From Gelidibacter salicanalis (GTDB taxonomy: Bacteria; Bacteroidota; Bacteroidia; Flavobacteriales; Flavobacteriaceae): a stretch of DNA of 64,000 nt. The notes below the pieces were generated by a model. The model had not been told where the DNA came from, searched no databases, and saw only the letters and a program-made list of their open reading frames with translations. Position 1 is the stretch's first letter; the number at the start of each line of letters is the position of its first letter. This document shows, piece by piece, positions 17,832 through 27,177 of the stretch. The translations under genes and the position numbers were made by a program. The stretch spans positions 43,883-107,882 of the forward strand of contig NZ_JAEHJZ010000035.1 of NCBI RefSeq assembly GCF_016469035.1, given 5' to 3'.

Positions 17832-19104
17832 CTTTCCCCTCAAAATTGTGTTCTAGCACTTTCGAACCTACAGCACCTAAAAAACCTGTTTCTGTTGCCA
17901 TTTTTCTACGACCCACATTTCTCTCCATAGTACTTACTTTACCATAATTAGCAAAAGCTTTATTGGTTACTGTTTTCCCATACATATCAGACATAGACTC
18001 ACTTATATTTTGCAAACCTACACCCTGACTATTTCGAAGAATCTTTAGGTCTTCCTCAAGTTTGTCTAGCCATAAATAAAAATAGTCTTCTTTTTGTTTC
18101 ACAAAACTCCACTTATCAGCGAAATTTTCTCCTGCATTATCCTCACTTGGCATATTAACTGGATTAGCAACCCATTTTTCCAATTTACCGGTTTCTGGAT
18201 TTTCTCTTTCCTCAATTAAACCTCTCATTTTCATGACAATATTCGTGTACGCATCAATGATGTTTTCACTTTTGTCATATGCTCTACTCGCTAAGGTTGT
18301 TATGATTATTGAAATAGGCTTATTCTCACTATCGAATTTCTCTGAAGAAAACATAATATCTCTATGTCTTTTCAAAAGTTGAACTACCCTTTGCAACGGT
18401 AATTTTTCAGACTCAAAAACCCTAATTGGATCCACGGACTCCTTTAAACTAAAAATTCGTTCACTGCTCAATAAAGCCTTTTCAAAAAACCATTTTGCAT
18501 ACCCGAAAGGATTGCTTTTTAGCCAATTTTCTACATCTCTATCTGTGTTATAACCATTTTTTTCCCTGTCAGTGATTCTCATAGCCAAATTGTCTGTATC
18601 CAAACCGCTTCCTGTTCCGAAACTCTTTTCTAAGAGTATGGTTAGTCCTTCGTCTGCAAAAGAGGGTAAAATGTCCATATGATAACCAGCCGCATCAGCA
18701 TATTTCAAAGTCCAACATCTTCTACCACCTTCCTCATAATATTCCTTATCGTCGTATTCCATTAACATATAGTCATATGTGCCGTGTTCTTTAAGTCTAT
18801 TACCAATAGACTGTTTTAAATCCCTTTGACTCCACGAATCTGGCTTTCTGTTTAATCTACATACTAAGTCTACATCAATGTCACCATCTTCACAGATTGG
18901 TTTTATCAATGTTCCCAACATAAAAGACCCCTGAGGTATAATTTTAGGACTAAATTCTTTGAGTGGTGAGGTTTCATCTGCTAACCAATTACCTACCGTT
19001 TCGTAGCTTTTTACTACCTCTTCATATTGTGTTCTAGAAATATCAAGCTCTTTACCTAATCCTTTTAAAATCTTGCTAATTTCGGTTTTATATACAATTT
19101 CCAT
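17821..19104 (-). CDS. Second CD-NTase of the CBASS operon
   Basis: A 427-residue nucleotidyltransferase with G59-S60-F61 and the acidic set D75-D77-D79 (GDIDVD), third aspartate at about D144 (YHMDIL). It shares the NP...NFADKW core with the 500-residue enzyme but lacks its long C-terminal extension and ends in a polar tail (FEGKDGK) that could be the target of the adjacent E2-like protein. It overlaps the E2-like gene and sits three bases after the DUF2188 gene. Two complete cyclases in one operon is unusual. Confidence 0.88.
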   Translation of the reverse strand: MEIVYKTEISKILKGLGKELDISRTQYEEVVKSYETVGNWLADETSPLKEFSPKIIPQGSFMLGTLIKPICEDGDIDVDLVCRLNRKPDSWSQRDLKQSIGNRLKEHGTYDYMLMEYDDKEYYEEGGRRCWTLKYADAAGYHMDILPSFADEGLTILLEKSFGTGSGLDTDNLAMRITDREKNGYNTDRDVENWLKSNPFGYAKWFFEKALLSSERIFSLKESVDPIRVFESEKLPLQRVVQLLKRHRDIMFSSEKFDSENKPISIIITTLASRAYDKSENIIDAYTNIVMKMRGLIEERENPETGKLEKWVANPVNMPSEDNAGENFADKWSFVKQKEDYFYLWLDKLEEDLKILRNSQGVGLQNISESMSDMYGKTVTNKAFANYGKVSTMERNVGRRKMATETGFLGAVGSKVLEHNFEGKDGK

Positions 19105-19107
19105 ATC

Positions 19108-19338
19108 TTATCCTTTTGATTTTTTAGGGTCCATCGATCTCGGGTAGGTACGTTCTTCTTGAAAACCTCCTGAATTTTTGTGGATCTTGAGAGAACCACC
19201 ACCTTGATTTTGAATAAAATCTCTTGCAGTTTTAATAGCCTCTGGCTTGTTTGCATCAATAACTTTAGAAGCGCGCTGCGCATTCTCTTTCTTTAGTTTG
19301 TACACGCCATCATCGTGTACTAAATGAAAATTCTTCAT
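19108..19338 (-). CDS. DUF2188-like small protein
   Basis: A 76-residue protein with the shape of DUF2188: an N-terminal HLVHDDGVYKLKKENAQRAS strand-turn region, a central helix (KPEAIKTARDFIQNQ), a GGGSLKIHKNSGGFQEERTY strand pair, and a basic tail. Its biochemical role is unknown. As the first gene of the five-gene CBASS operon, three bases before a cyclase gene, it may be an accessory factor or a carried-along passenger. Confidence 0.7.
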   Translation of the reverse strand: MKNFHLVHDDGVYKLKKENAQRASKVIDANKPEAIKTARDFIQNQGGGSLKIHKNSGGFQEERTYPRSMDPKKSKG

Positions 19339-19410
19339 TTAATTTAGTTTTAATTTTGTAACAACGATTACGGACGTAATTACTTAAACCGCGAAAGAAA
19401 TCTGGATATT

Positions 19411-19440
19411 TTGTGAAAAGAATCTTTGGTGTTATATTTG
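19411..19440 (+). promoter_or_regulatory. Promoter: TTG (19411) and TATATTTG (19433-19440)
   Basis: TTG and TAnnTTTG elements separated by 19 bases, the expected Bacteroidota primary-sigma arrangement, reading right into the small hairpin RNA that follows. Confidence 0.65.
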
Positions 19441-19448
19441 CACCATAA

Positions 19449-19526
19449 AATAATGAGTAGTACTCTTTGCGTTTTACTACTCACTTGATTTAAAAAGTCC
19501 TTCCGGTCGAATGTTGGGACTTTTTT
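19449..19526 (+). ncRNA. Short transcript: leader-peptide-like ORF plus terminator
   Basis: From the promoter the transcript carries an 8-bp hairpin GAGTAGTA/TACTACTC (19455-19482), then AAAAGTCC/GGACTTTT (19493-19524) with a T-run, a good Rho-independent terminator. An 11-codon ORF at 19453-19488 (MSSTLCVLLLT, three consecutive Leu codons) lies inside the first hairpin. Promoter, short Leu-rich ORF, hairpin, terminator is the layout of a ribosome-mediated attenuator, but no amino-acid gene follows on this strand; it may be an orphan left by island insertion, or a small RNA. The rest of the 19339-19689 gap shows nothing else convincing. Confidence 0.5.
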
Positions 19527-19689
19527 CATGCTTAACAATGAGGCAATTAACTTTCCATATTGTTAAAATTATCTTAAATTGACAAGGTGTCATAATTAGC
19601 TATCTAAAAAATGTCAAATACAGATTAACGGTTTTAAAAACGCGATAACTTACATTTCATTTCCACGTATGTCGCTGACATATTTACAG

Positions 19690-21453
19690 TTAGGCAGCTT
19701 CATTATTTCCATACATCGAATTATTCTGAACATTGGTTTCTTGATTGCGCCATTCTTTTTTGCCTGACTGAATGATTTTAATTCCTGTAAAACCTAAAGT
19801 ATTGCGCTCATCATCAACTGGATAGTTACTTATTAAAATACCGAACTGATACGGATTCTTTTTAAAGAAGATGTTTCCAAAATCGCTCTCTAAATTACAA
19901 TTCCAGTTACGGTACACACGATTGCTGGTTTCATTATAGCCAGAAGCAATACGTACGGTCACACCTTTTTGCTTAAAGCGTGTTCCTTTTGTAGAAACAT
20001 CGTAAAATGTCGATTCAAAATAATCTAGTAAACGGTGGTAGGCGCTGTCATCAATAAACGATAATGTTTCGCGTCCTGCTTCTGTAATTAGCTGGTTATA
20101 GCCAAGTGTCTCTATATGCTCTATGGGCGTAAAAGCACCTTCGGATTGCCCTTTAACGAATTTTGTATGAGTGCTCAAACCTTTCACATTACTATTAAAT
20201 AATTGGTTGCGCCACTCATCATCCGCGAAAATCTCCCAATCTTGTTCAAATAGCGCATAATGCTCCAGTAAGGCTTTACTTGCCATAAGTTTGAAGTCAC
20301 GATTTCTATGGTAGCCACAAAAACGTCCTGTAATTCCTTGCGCACCATTTGCCAATTGCTTGTCTCTAGGTTCTATTCCAAAACGAACTTTTTCTTTGAT
20401 CATACCTAGATCCTTACCAGCGGTTAGTGCCTGTACAATTATAAGAACCACACGTTGTCCTCGTTTTAGAATGAGATCTGAAATTTCTTTAATGCCTTCA
20501 TTAATGCTATAGTCGCAAGTAACGTCTGAACCAATGACTATAATGGAGCATTGATTGTTATATTTCTTTTTTAGCAACCTTCTTAATTCAGTGGCTCTCG
20601 TCGTATTTGATTCCCTAATAATACCTAATCCATTCTCGAAAGTATTCAGATGCCTAACATATTCTTCGGTTTTTGGATGAACCGAATACACTTCTTCGCC
20701 TTTCACTTCTTGTACTTGCACTGGTCTAAACCCATCTGGAATATCTTCAATAATACCGTCTTCTAACATTTCTGAGATCCCATAATATTCAGGAGATCGC
20801 ACACCAACAATGACATCTACATCGGTAGCTCCGGTAAATTGTGCGTCTAAAATATCATAAGGAGTCGCGCTTACAGCTAACAATTTGATATCCGGCATAC
20901 GATAGCGTAATTCAGAAAAAAATGCAGATTCGAATGAAGACTCCATTCCTGAACCATATTGATCCTCGTCGCGAACGATTAACTGTACGTCATACTCGTT
21001 CACAACTTTATGAGGGTTTGGATGGTTAAAAAAATCGCTCATCTTCATAACTTTTAACGTTGATGGCTTCATTTCTCTTGTCACACAGTCGTAATATTCT
21101 TGTTGCAGTACACGGCAGTTTTGCTCGTACAAATCTGTATCACGCATACTAGTGACAAAAAGAATAGACTCGTACTCTTTAATTATGCCGATTGCTGGTA
21201 AAACATAGTTACATAAAAAATAGATGGTTCCAGACTTACCACTTTGCATCGATGCAACGAAGGCCATATTTTGGTGCCCTTCCTTTACTGAAAGCCCAAT
21301 ACGGAGTGCGTTGATAATTTGATTTGGGAAGATTCCTGTTCGTCTCGAATTATGCAAAGTATCCACAATATTATCTTGTAGAGATTGTGGTGCATCTAAT
21401 TGCTGGATTAGTGTTTCTATCTCAGCGTCCCAAAAATTTTGATAAGCAGTCAT
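19690..21453 (-). CDS. SF2 helicase-like ATPase of unknown defence role
   Basis: A 587-residue protein with superfamily-2 motifs: Walker A MQSGKSGT at residues 69-76, a DEDQ box at 162-165, SATPYD at 195-200, and a late QGITGRFCGY segment near 375 like motif VI. The C-terminal 150 residues match nothing I recognise. It resembles the helicase-like ATPases scattered through bacterial defence islands. It lies 88 bases downstream of hsdR on the same strand and may be co-transcribed. A nuclease motif is not apparent. Confidence 0.65.
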   Translation of the reverse strand: MTAYQNFWDAEIETLIQQLDAPQSLQDNIVDTLHNSRRTGIFPNQIINALRIGLSVKEGHQNMAFVASMQSGKSGTIYFLCNYVLPAIGIIKEYESILFVTSMRDTDLYEQNCRVLQQEYYDCVTREMKPSTLKVMKMSDFFNHPNPHKVVNEYDVQLIVRDEDQYGSGMESSFESAFFSELRYRMPDIKLLAVSATPYDILDAQFTGATDVDVIVGVRSPEYYGISEMLEDGIIEDIPDGFRPVQVQEVKGEEVYSVHPKTEEYVRHLNTFENGLGIIRESNTTRATELRRLLKKKYNNQCSIIVIGSDVTCDYSINEGIKEISDLILKRGQRVVLIIVQALTAGKDLGMIKEKVRFGIEPRDKQLANGAQGITGRFCGYHRNRDFKLMASKALLEHYALFEQDWEIFADDEWRNQLFNSNVKGLSTHTKFVKGQSEGAFTPIEHIETLGYNQLITEAGRETLSFIDDSAYHRLLDYFESTFYDVSTKGTRFKQKGVTVRIASGYNETSNRVYRNWNCNLESDFGNIFFKKNPYQFGILISNYPVDDERNTLGFTGIKIIQSGKKEWRNQETNVQNNSMYGNNEAA

Positions 21454-21541
21454 ACGTACAGTATTTTAGATTAATACTGCAATACTAAGACTTAACTATG
21501 CGGTGTAATTGCACAGTTAAGAATTTTCAGGAAGCTACTGT

Positions 21542-24500
21542 TTAATTCGCCTTATTAAAATCGCCTACTATTTTAAAGATCAAATCGGCTTGTTGCGTTG
21601 TGAATACACCATCAATGCCCATGGAGTGATAATTTTTAAAAGGAGAATCATATAACTTGCTTGGCTCTATTTTTCCGTTGGTGGTGAGGAATTTCTTGAT
21701 GGTATCCAAAAACTCTATCTGAATGGCATTAAATTGATAGTCATTAATGAATTGAGCAAAAGCACTATCGACCTTCTCTGGACTTAAGCCCATTAACGAT
21801 ACAATGAATGTCACAAGGCTAAACTGTGAACCCAATTCCTTTTCGATTGCTTCTTTATCAATGCCGCCTGAAAACAACATGTCTTCTAAAGCTTTGAGTT
21901 CGCTTTCGGTAATGGGTTCTCCTTTGCGAATTCTTGTAATCGTGATGTGATTTTCGTTATCTCGTATCAATTGCTCTAAACGATGGACATTGATCTGGAA
22001 TGGCGATACGGCATATACTTCGCCTGTCTCATTTGAGTGATGACTTGTTTTTATGCCTTCTTCTAATATATAATCTGCAAAATCTGTGGTTACGTAACGC
22101 TGATCTACGGGATCTATATACTTTACCAATTCGCGCACTCCTTTTCTTAATTTCTCAAGATGCACGATGCCATCCACTTTCCAAAAGTCTTCTTCCAGTG
22201 GCATTTTGATGATGTCTTCCTTTGCTTTGACGGCAGGAATGGTCGTTTTCTTCAATAGTTTTTTGGAGGTTGACGCAATCTTGGAAATAGGAATTATAAA
22301 ACTATTGACATATTCCTCGCTATTGGGAGTTTCTAGTCGTTTTGTGATCAATGTATATAATAACTTGTCATAGTATCGTGCCAAGTCGGTATCGCCTTGC
22401 TGTGGCTTTACTAGGGTTGCCAGTTCCTCTTCAATGCGCTTGATATCACGTTTAGATAAGTGATTCCAGATCTCGCGGTTATCATTACCAAACTCATGGA
22501 CTATTTCCAATTTCATTTTGACATCGAACCTTTCAAGATTCAGTGTGGCAATTTCCCGATGCAAACCATCTAATAATTCAGTTTTGAAATCCTGTAATGA
22601 CGTGTCATCTTTGAATTGAGGACTTTTTAAATATTCTGCAAGTTGCAAGCGCAGGCTGAATAAAATTTCGGTCAAACTCTTTTGAGCACTTGCATCAATA
22701 CCTTTTGGATTTTCTTCAAAAAACTCAAAGTTTCCGCAGAGATCAAAAATCAAGAAATGCGATTTATCCTCCCCTACACCAAATAGATCGGGACGTAAAC
22801 GCGAACCTCTCCCAATCATCTGCCAGAACTTAGCATAGGATTTTACAGGCTTATAGAATACCAGATTTACGCAACTTGGCGCATCAATCCCGGTATCCAT
22901 CATATCTACCGAAATGGCTATTTGCGGTAAACGTTCTTTTTCTTCATCGCAAAACCGATTGATAAACTCTTTGGCTTTGGGTTCATTATGTGTAATAACT
23001 TTGACATAGTCATTACCAAACAGCTCTTTATCAAGTTCCATAAAGGTATCTTTAAGAAACTGTGCATGTTTTTGATTTTTGGCAAAAATGATGGTTTTAC
23101 CCAACTCGTCCCCTCCTCTTTTTTTAATACCATGATCTAAAACATATTTTAGAGTTTCGATGGCTGTTGGCTTATTAAACAACCAACTATTTAACTCTGA
23201 TGCCGAAATCCACTCGTTCCCTGTGGCTTCTTCGCCATCTAATATTTCATCTTCAAACTCTTCCTTCTCTTCCTCGGACAGCTCGCTGTACTTGATGCCG
23301 TGGGTTAAAAACTGAGTCGGTAAGGTAATTGTTCTGTATGGCGACAAATGCCTATTTGCTACTGCTTCGTCAAAAGTGTAAGCATCTGTTGGCGACTGGT
23401 CAGCCAAGCCAAACATCTGGTAGGTATTCCTATCTATTCTATCGATAGGTGTTGCGGTCAATCCTAAAAACAAGGCGTCGAAGTACTCGAAAATCGCTTG
23501 GTACTTTTTATAAATAGAACGGTGTGCCTCATCAATAATAATTAAATCGAAATGACCAACGCCATAAAAACGTGCTTCATCATCACGACTGCCATCGATT
23601 AATCCCATCATGGTTTGATAGGTCGAAAAAGCAAAACGCGCATCAGGATTGTCTTTTTCTTCTAATAAATTCACACTGGTATGTTCAGGTAAAAGCTTCA
23701 CAAAGTTACGTTTGGCCTGATCAACAAGGCTGGTTCTATCGGCCAAAAACAAGACACGTTTTGCCCAATTACATTCTAACATGACTTTTGAAAATGCAAT
23801 AGATACTCTAGTTTTACCTGTTCCTGTGGCAAGTACTAATAAGGCACCTCTATTGGTGCCAATCAGTTTGCCTGTGGTTTTATCGGTACCAGCGAAATGC
23901 TCTGCGATACTTTTAATGGATCGCATTTGGTAGGATCGCCCCGCAATATCCGTATCGATTGGCGCCAAGCGGATATCTTTACGATGTGTACGCCGGAACA
24001 TGGCCGTCTGTAATTCGGCTTTGGTATAAAAACCATGAACTGGTCGTGATTGCTTGTAAAACTGATCGTCCCACAAGTAAGTTTCATAACCATTACTGTA
24101 ATACATGATGGGGCGACGTCCGTGCATTTTCTCCAAACTATCTGCATAAAGCTGTGCTTGGTTTTCGCCTATGGTAACGCTTTCTAAAGTCCGTTTAGCT
24201 TCTATGAGCGCCAATGGCAATCCGTCATCATCCCAAAGCACATAATCCACATAGCCCGTCTCAGAGACGTTGGTAGATTTTGGCATGTACTGCACTTTGT
24301 ATTCCTTATCGTTAATGCCATTTAAATCCCAACCCGCTTCACGCAAAGCGAGATCTATGATATATTTACGGGTTTCAGCTTCGTTACGCGGATGATGCAC
24401 CTCATCGGCCGTATTGGCTTCTACTTTATTGGCTTGTAATTGTGCTTGTAAATCGTCTATCTGCTTTTTGAAGAGTTCGTTTTCATAAGCAAGCAATTGT

Positions 24501-25030
24501 CGTTCTTCTTCTTTAGCTACTAATTGTGCTTGATAGGTATTGAGTTCCTTATCAAGTTGGATTTGTAATTGTTGGATTTGTCTTTTAGAAAGTGCATTGG
24601 CACCTTCTCTAGGAATTATTTCGAAATCAAAAATACCAGTATCCTCATAATCTTCCTGCGCATAAGATCTACCAAACCATTTGGCATAATAAAATAAAGC
24701 TTCAATAGCATTGTGGGCATCTGCGTCATTTACAGGTTTGTTGTGTGATGCCAAATTTCCAACTTTACGAATAATATGAAGGTCATTATACAGTTTATGG
24801 TTGAACTGTTCTTTAAACTGTGTTTGCACCATGAGACTGTTTAAGCTGGTATCATAAGGTGTTTCTAGTTCGGCATCATTGGCATACATCCAATTGATGG
24901 CTTCTTCCAATGCCATGCGACTATAGACCAATGAGGTACGCGGGTCTGTAATGACCGATTGTTCTGCCTTAACCGCTCTGTCAAAAAAAGTGGCAAACTC
25001 GTTTTTAAGAAACTGGAAATTCGAATTCAT
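21542..25030 (-). CDS. hsdR: Type I restriction enzyme R subunit
   Basis: A 1162-residue HsdR of the EcoEI kind: an N-terminal DUF4145 helical domain (about 1-130), a coiled coil (about 140-210), an HSDR_N nuclease with a GYVDYV...LIEAKRT PD-(D/E)xK core (near residue 260), then SF2 translocase motifs (TGTGKTR, DEAH, LTATPID, a GRGSR motif VI) and a C-terminal EcoEI_R_C-like region. It cuts unmethylated DNA after translocation, in complex with HsdM and HsdS. It is separated from hsdS by about 4 kb of inserted genes, all on the same strand. Confidence 0.95.
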   Translation of the reverse strand: MNSNFQFLKNEFATFFDRAVKAEQSVITDPRTSLVYSRMALEEAINWMYANDAELETPYDTSLNSLMVQTQFKEQFNHKLYNDLHIIRKVGNLASHNKPVNDADAHNAIEALFYYAKWFGRSYAQEDYEDTGIFDFEIIPREGANALSKRQIQQLQIQLDKELNTYQAQLVAKEEERQLLAYENELFKKQIDDLQAQLQANKVEANTADEVHHPRNEAETRKYIIDLALREAGWDLNGINDKEYKVQYMPKSTNVSETGYVDYVLWDDDGLPLALIEAKRTLESVTIGENQAQLYADSLEKMHGRRPIMYYSNGYETYLWDDQFYKQSRPVHGFYTKAELQTAMFRRTHRKDIRLAPIDTDIAGRSYQMRSIKSIAEHFAGTDKTTGKLIGTNRGALLVLATGTGKTRVSIAFSKVMLECNWAKRVLFLADRTSLVDQAKRNFVKLLPEHTSVNLLEEKDNPDARFAFSTYQTMMGLIDGSRDDEARFYGVGHFDLIIIDEAHRSIYKKYQAIFEYFDALFLGLTATPIDRIDRNTYQMFGLADQSPTDAYTFDEAVANRHLSPYRTITLPTQFLTHGIKYSELSEEEKEEFEDEILDGEEATGNEWISASELNSWLFNKPTAIETLKYVLDHGIKKRGGDELGKTIIFAKNQKHAQFLKDTFMELDKELFGNDYVKVITHNEPKAKEFINRFCDEEKERLPQIAISVDMMDTGIDAPSCVNLVFYKPVKSYAKFWQMIGRGSRLRPDLFGVGEDKSHFLIFDLCGNFEFFEENPKGIDASAQKSLTEILFSLRLQLAEYLKSPQFKDDTSLQDFKTELLDGLHREIATLNLERFDVKMKLEIVHEFGNDNREIWNHLSKRDIKRIEEELATLVKPQQGDTDLARYYDKLLYTLITKRLETPNSEEYVNSFIIPISKIASTSKKLLKKTTIPAVKAKEDIIKMPLEEDFWKVDGIVHLEKLRKGVRELVKYIDPVDQRYVTTDFADYILEEGIKTSHHSNETGEVYAVSPFQINVHRLEQLIRDNENHITITRIRKGEPITESELKALEDMLFSGGIDKEAIEKELGSQFSLVTFIVSLMGLSPEKVDSAFAQFINDYQFNAIQIEFLDTIKKFLTTNGKIEPSKLYDSPFKNYHSMGIDGVFTTQQADLIFKIVGDFNKAN

Positions 25031-25425
25031 AAACTCTAAAATGCTAAATGGTTCTAAATCTAATCAATTTATAGTGAATACTCCTACAGTTAATTCCTTA
25101 TAAAGTTCTAGGATCTAAAGGTTTTTACACGTCCTGAAAGTTTTCGGGATCACAAATTCAACAGCTCCTGAGAATACCGCTTTAAATTATTTACTAGAAA
25201 TTTCATGAATGTAGCGGACTTTTAGTCTGGTTAAATATCTTCCACAGTTTCTTCCACAGTTCTCACTAATATTAATACCGACATTTATCATGTCGATTAT
25301 CATGTCGGTTATCCTGTCATTTGTACCGACGTTTCTTCCGAACCTTACTCCTATAGTTTCCATGACATTTACCCTGACATTTATCCTGACACTTATCCTG
25401 TGATTTCTACCGACGTTTTTATTCT
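25031..25425 (-). repeat. Degenerate repeat and winged-helix-linker remnant
   Basis: The stretch 25241-25425 is dominated by a degenerate repeat of about 12 bases, on the plus strand CATTTATCCTGA or CATTTACCCTGA. The same motif links the AlbA_2 gene to the small winged-helix gene. A 21-bp segment (25241-25261) is an exact copy of 25601-25621, 360 bases away, where it encodes the start of the small winged-helix module. So this is a further, decayed copy of the linker and module start. The part from 25031 to 25240 holds nothing I can name. Confidence 0.6.
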
Positions 25426-25632
25426 CTATTTATCAACTACTTGCCAATATCCTCCTTTATTTGGGCCTATTCGTTTTAATTTTCCTTGCTTTTTTAATTT
25501 ATCTATGTGATACTCTATTCCTCGTCTGGTAATAAGAGTATGAGTTTCAAGTTTTTTAACAGTAATAATTGGCGTTTCTTTCATGAGCCTTAAAATAGTC
25601 TCCACAGTTTCTTCCACAGTTTTCATTGACAT
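25426..25632 (-). CDS. Orphan winged-helix module, duplicate of the upstream C-terminus
   Basis: A 68-residue ORF (VEETVETILRLMKETPIITV, a TRRGIEYHIDKLKKQGKL helix pair, GPNKGGYWQVV end). It closely parallels the last 75 residues of the AlbA_2 protein just upstream (ISKLRKQNRLERIGPDKSGFWQVI). The tandem layout and shared linker repeats indicate a duplicated C-terminal domain. It has its own ATG but may be translated poorly or serve as a swappable cassette. Confidence 0.5.
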   Translation of the reverse strand: MSMKTVEETVETILRLMKETPIITVKKLETHTLITRRGIEYHIDKLKKQGKLKRIGPNKGGYWQVVDK

Positions 25633-25666
25633 TTACCCTGACATTTTACCCTGACATTTTCATTCA

Positions 25667-27082
25667 CTAGTTATCAATCACTTGCCAAAAACCACTTTTG
25701 TCTGGTCCTATTCGTTCAAGTCTATTTTGCTTTCTCAATTTTGAAATAGTTCTATAAACAGTTCTTTCCGAAACCTTTAATTCGTTGGCTAGCTCAGGGA
25801 TTGTTATATGCTTATTTTCGATCATAAACTGAATAATTTTCCTTGACATTACCCCTGACGTTTCTTCCGAACCTTCTTCCGAACCTTTTATAGAAGAATC
25901 TTCATTCATTTCTTCTATAGGAATTACGATTTTAAATACGTCGCCTTCTGTAAAAGTAGGTACTGCCCCTGGGGTATAAAGTTTAAGTAATTTGTAAGTA
26001 TTGCGCACACCAGAACCTAATTCATCCACCCAACCAATTTCTTTAAAGAATTTGGCGATGATGGGATTTTTAGGAAATGGGGAAAAGTTGGCAGGATCTA
26101 TCGCTCCGCTACCGTGTGGCTTATTCCAATTTTCGGTGCGCACTTGGTTTGCTTCAATAATCAACTTTGCAGGAAAGGGATTGGTATATTCTCTATGCAC
26201 CAATACATTCCCTATAATCTCTCTAAACAGATGATCACGCAGATTCACTCGTTGCCCGTTAATTATTGTAAACTTTTCGGGGAGGTGTTTTGCGATGAAT
26301 GCCATTAAGCGCTCATAACTCTCAATGATATTTGTACGCACATCGTCACGATCGTCATAGCGGTCGGTGTTTGTTACACGCTGGATCGCGTCTGTTTTAT
26401 GATGGGGCAATACGTTTTGAATGCAAACATCTGTGCCAAAAAGCAAGACAGCAGCAAGCGTATAACCTTCATTACCCGTTTTCATATCCCGCTTAAACAG
26501 TCCTGCCGAACGCAATAACTCTTCATTATCCATCTCCAACCATGGGTGCGTGGGTTGCTGGCTTCTCGCCAGATTTCTTACTTTATCAAAAAGGCTTGGT
26601 TTGAAATCTGATATTTGAACAAAGGGAAATACTTGATTTTCTGAATAGCTATTCTGCTTGGACAAGTATAACTGAGCCACCAGATCTGAGTTTTTTGAAA
26701 TATTAAAATCGCCATCCTGGTTGCGATCAAATATTTTTCCTCGCGTAGCGTGCACCTGCGAACTTTCTGGTACATAAACGACAATAAGCTTTTTGCCTTC
26801 TATCGTAACAACCTCAGGCGACAGGTAATATGGCGGATTTAAACGCTCTGGATTATTAGCACTGGTCACAATATTGTCTAAAATATTTTGTACTTGACTT
26901 TCTTGTACGCCAGTGATTGTTTTATCATCATTTACTCCTAAAATGAGATACCCACCACTACGATTTAAAAACCCACAAACAGAATCAAAAGCGTCTTTGT
27001 TAAGACCAATACTCGCCACTTTGAACTCAACTTGAGTCCCTTCTCCCTGATTTATTAAATTTTGCAGTCTTGTTTCTGTCAT
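25667..27082 (-). CDS. AlbA_2 (Schlafen-type) putative DNA-binding/ATP-binding protein
   Basis: A 471-residue protein: an N-terminal AlbA_2/Schlafen domain (residues about 1-140; EGTQVEFK, GGYLILGVNDD), a middle HATPase-like region (about 260-390; FREIIGNVLVHREY, GSGVRNTYKLL), an acidic Glu/Ser-rich linker (about 395-415) and a C-terminal winged helix (about 420-471). Such proteins are frequent passengers of type I restriction loci. It lies 95 bases downstream of the reverse transcriptase gene on the same strand. Its function in defence is not known. Confidence 0.82.
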   Translation of the reverse strand: MTETRLQNLINQGEGTQVEFKVASIGLNKDAFDSVCGFLNRSGGYLILGVNDDKTITGVQESQVQNILDNIVTSANNPERLNPPYYLSPEVVTIEGKKLIVVYVPESSQVHATRGKIFDRNQDGDFNISKNSDLVAQLYLSKQNSYSENQVFPFVQISDFKPSLFDKVRNLARSQQPTHPWLEMDNEELLRSAGLFKRDMKTGNEGYTLAAVLLFGTDVCIQNVLPHHKTDAIQRVTNTDRYDDRDDVRTNIIESYERLMAFIAKHLPEKFTIINGQRVNLRDHLFREIIGNVLVHREYTNPFPAKLIIEANQVRTENWNKPHGSGAIDPANFSPFPKNPIIAKFFKEIGWVDELGSGVRNTYKLLKLYTPGAVPTFTEGDVFKIVIPIEEMNEDSSIKGSEEGSEETSGVMSRKIIQFMIENKHITIPELANELKVSERTVYRTISKLRKQNRLERIGPDKSGFWQVIDN

Positions 27083-27177
27083 AATTTATAAAGATACCAT
27101 TGTATCCGCGCTTTCAGCATCTCAAAATATTCGTTGCCGTTTATGCGATGATTAAGTCATTTAATCGTTTCAAATCT

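Noticed and set aside
25241-25425. CRISPR array suggested by the repeated CATTTACCCTGA motif
   Set aside because: Repeats are short, degenerate and nearly back to back without uniform spacers; no cas genes of an array system are nearby. No CRISPR array was seen in the window.
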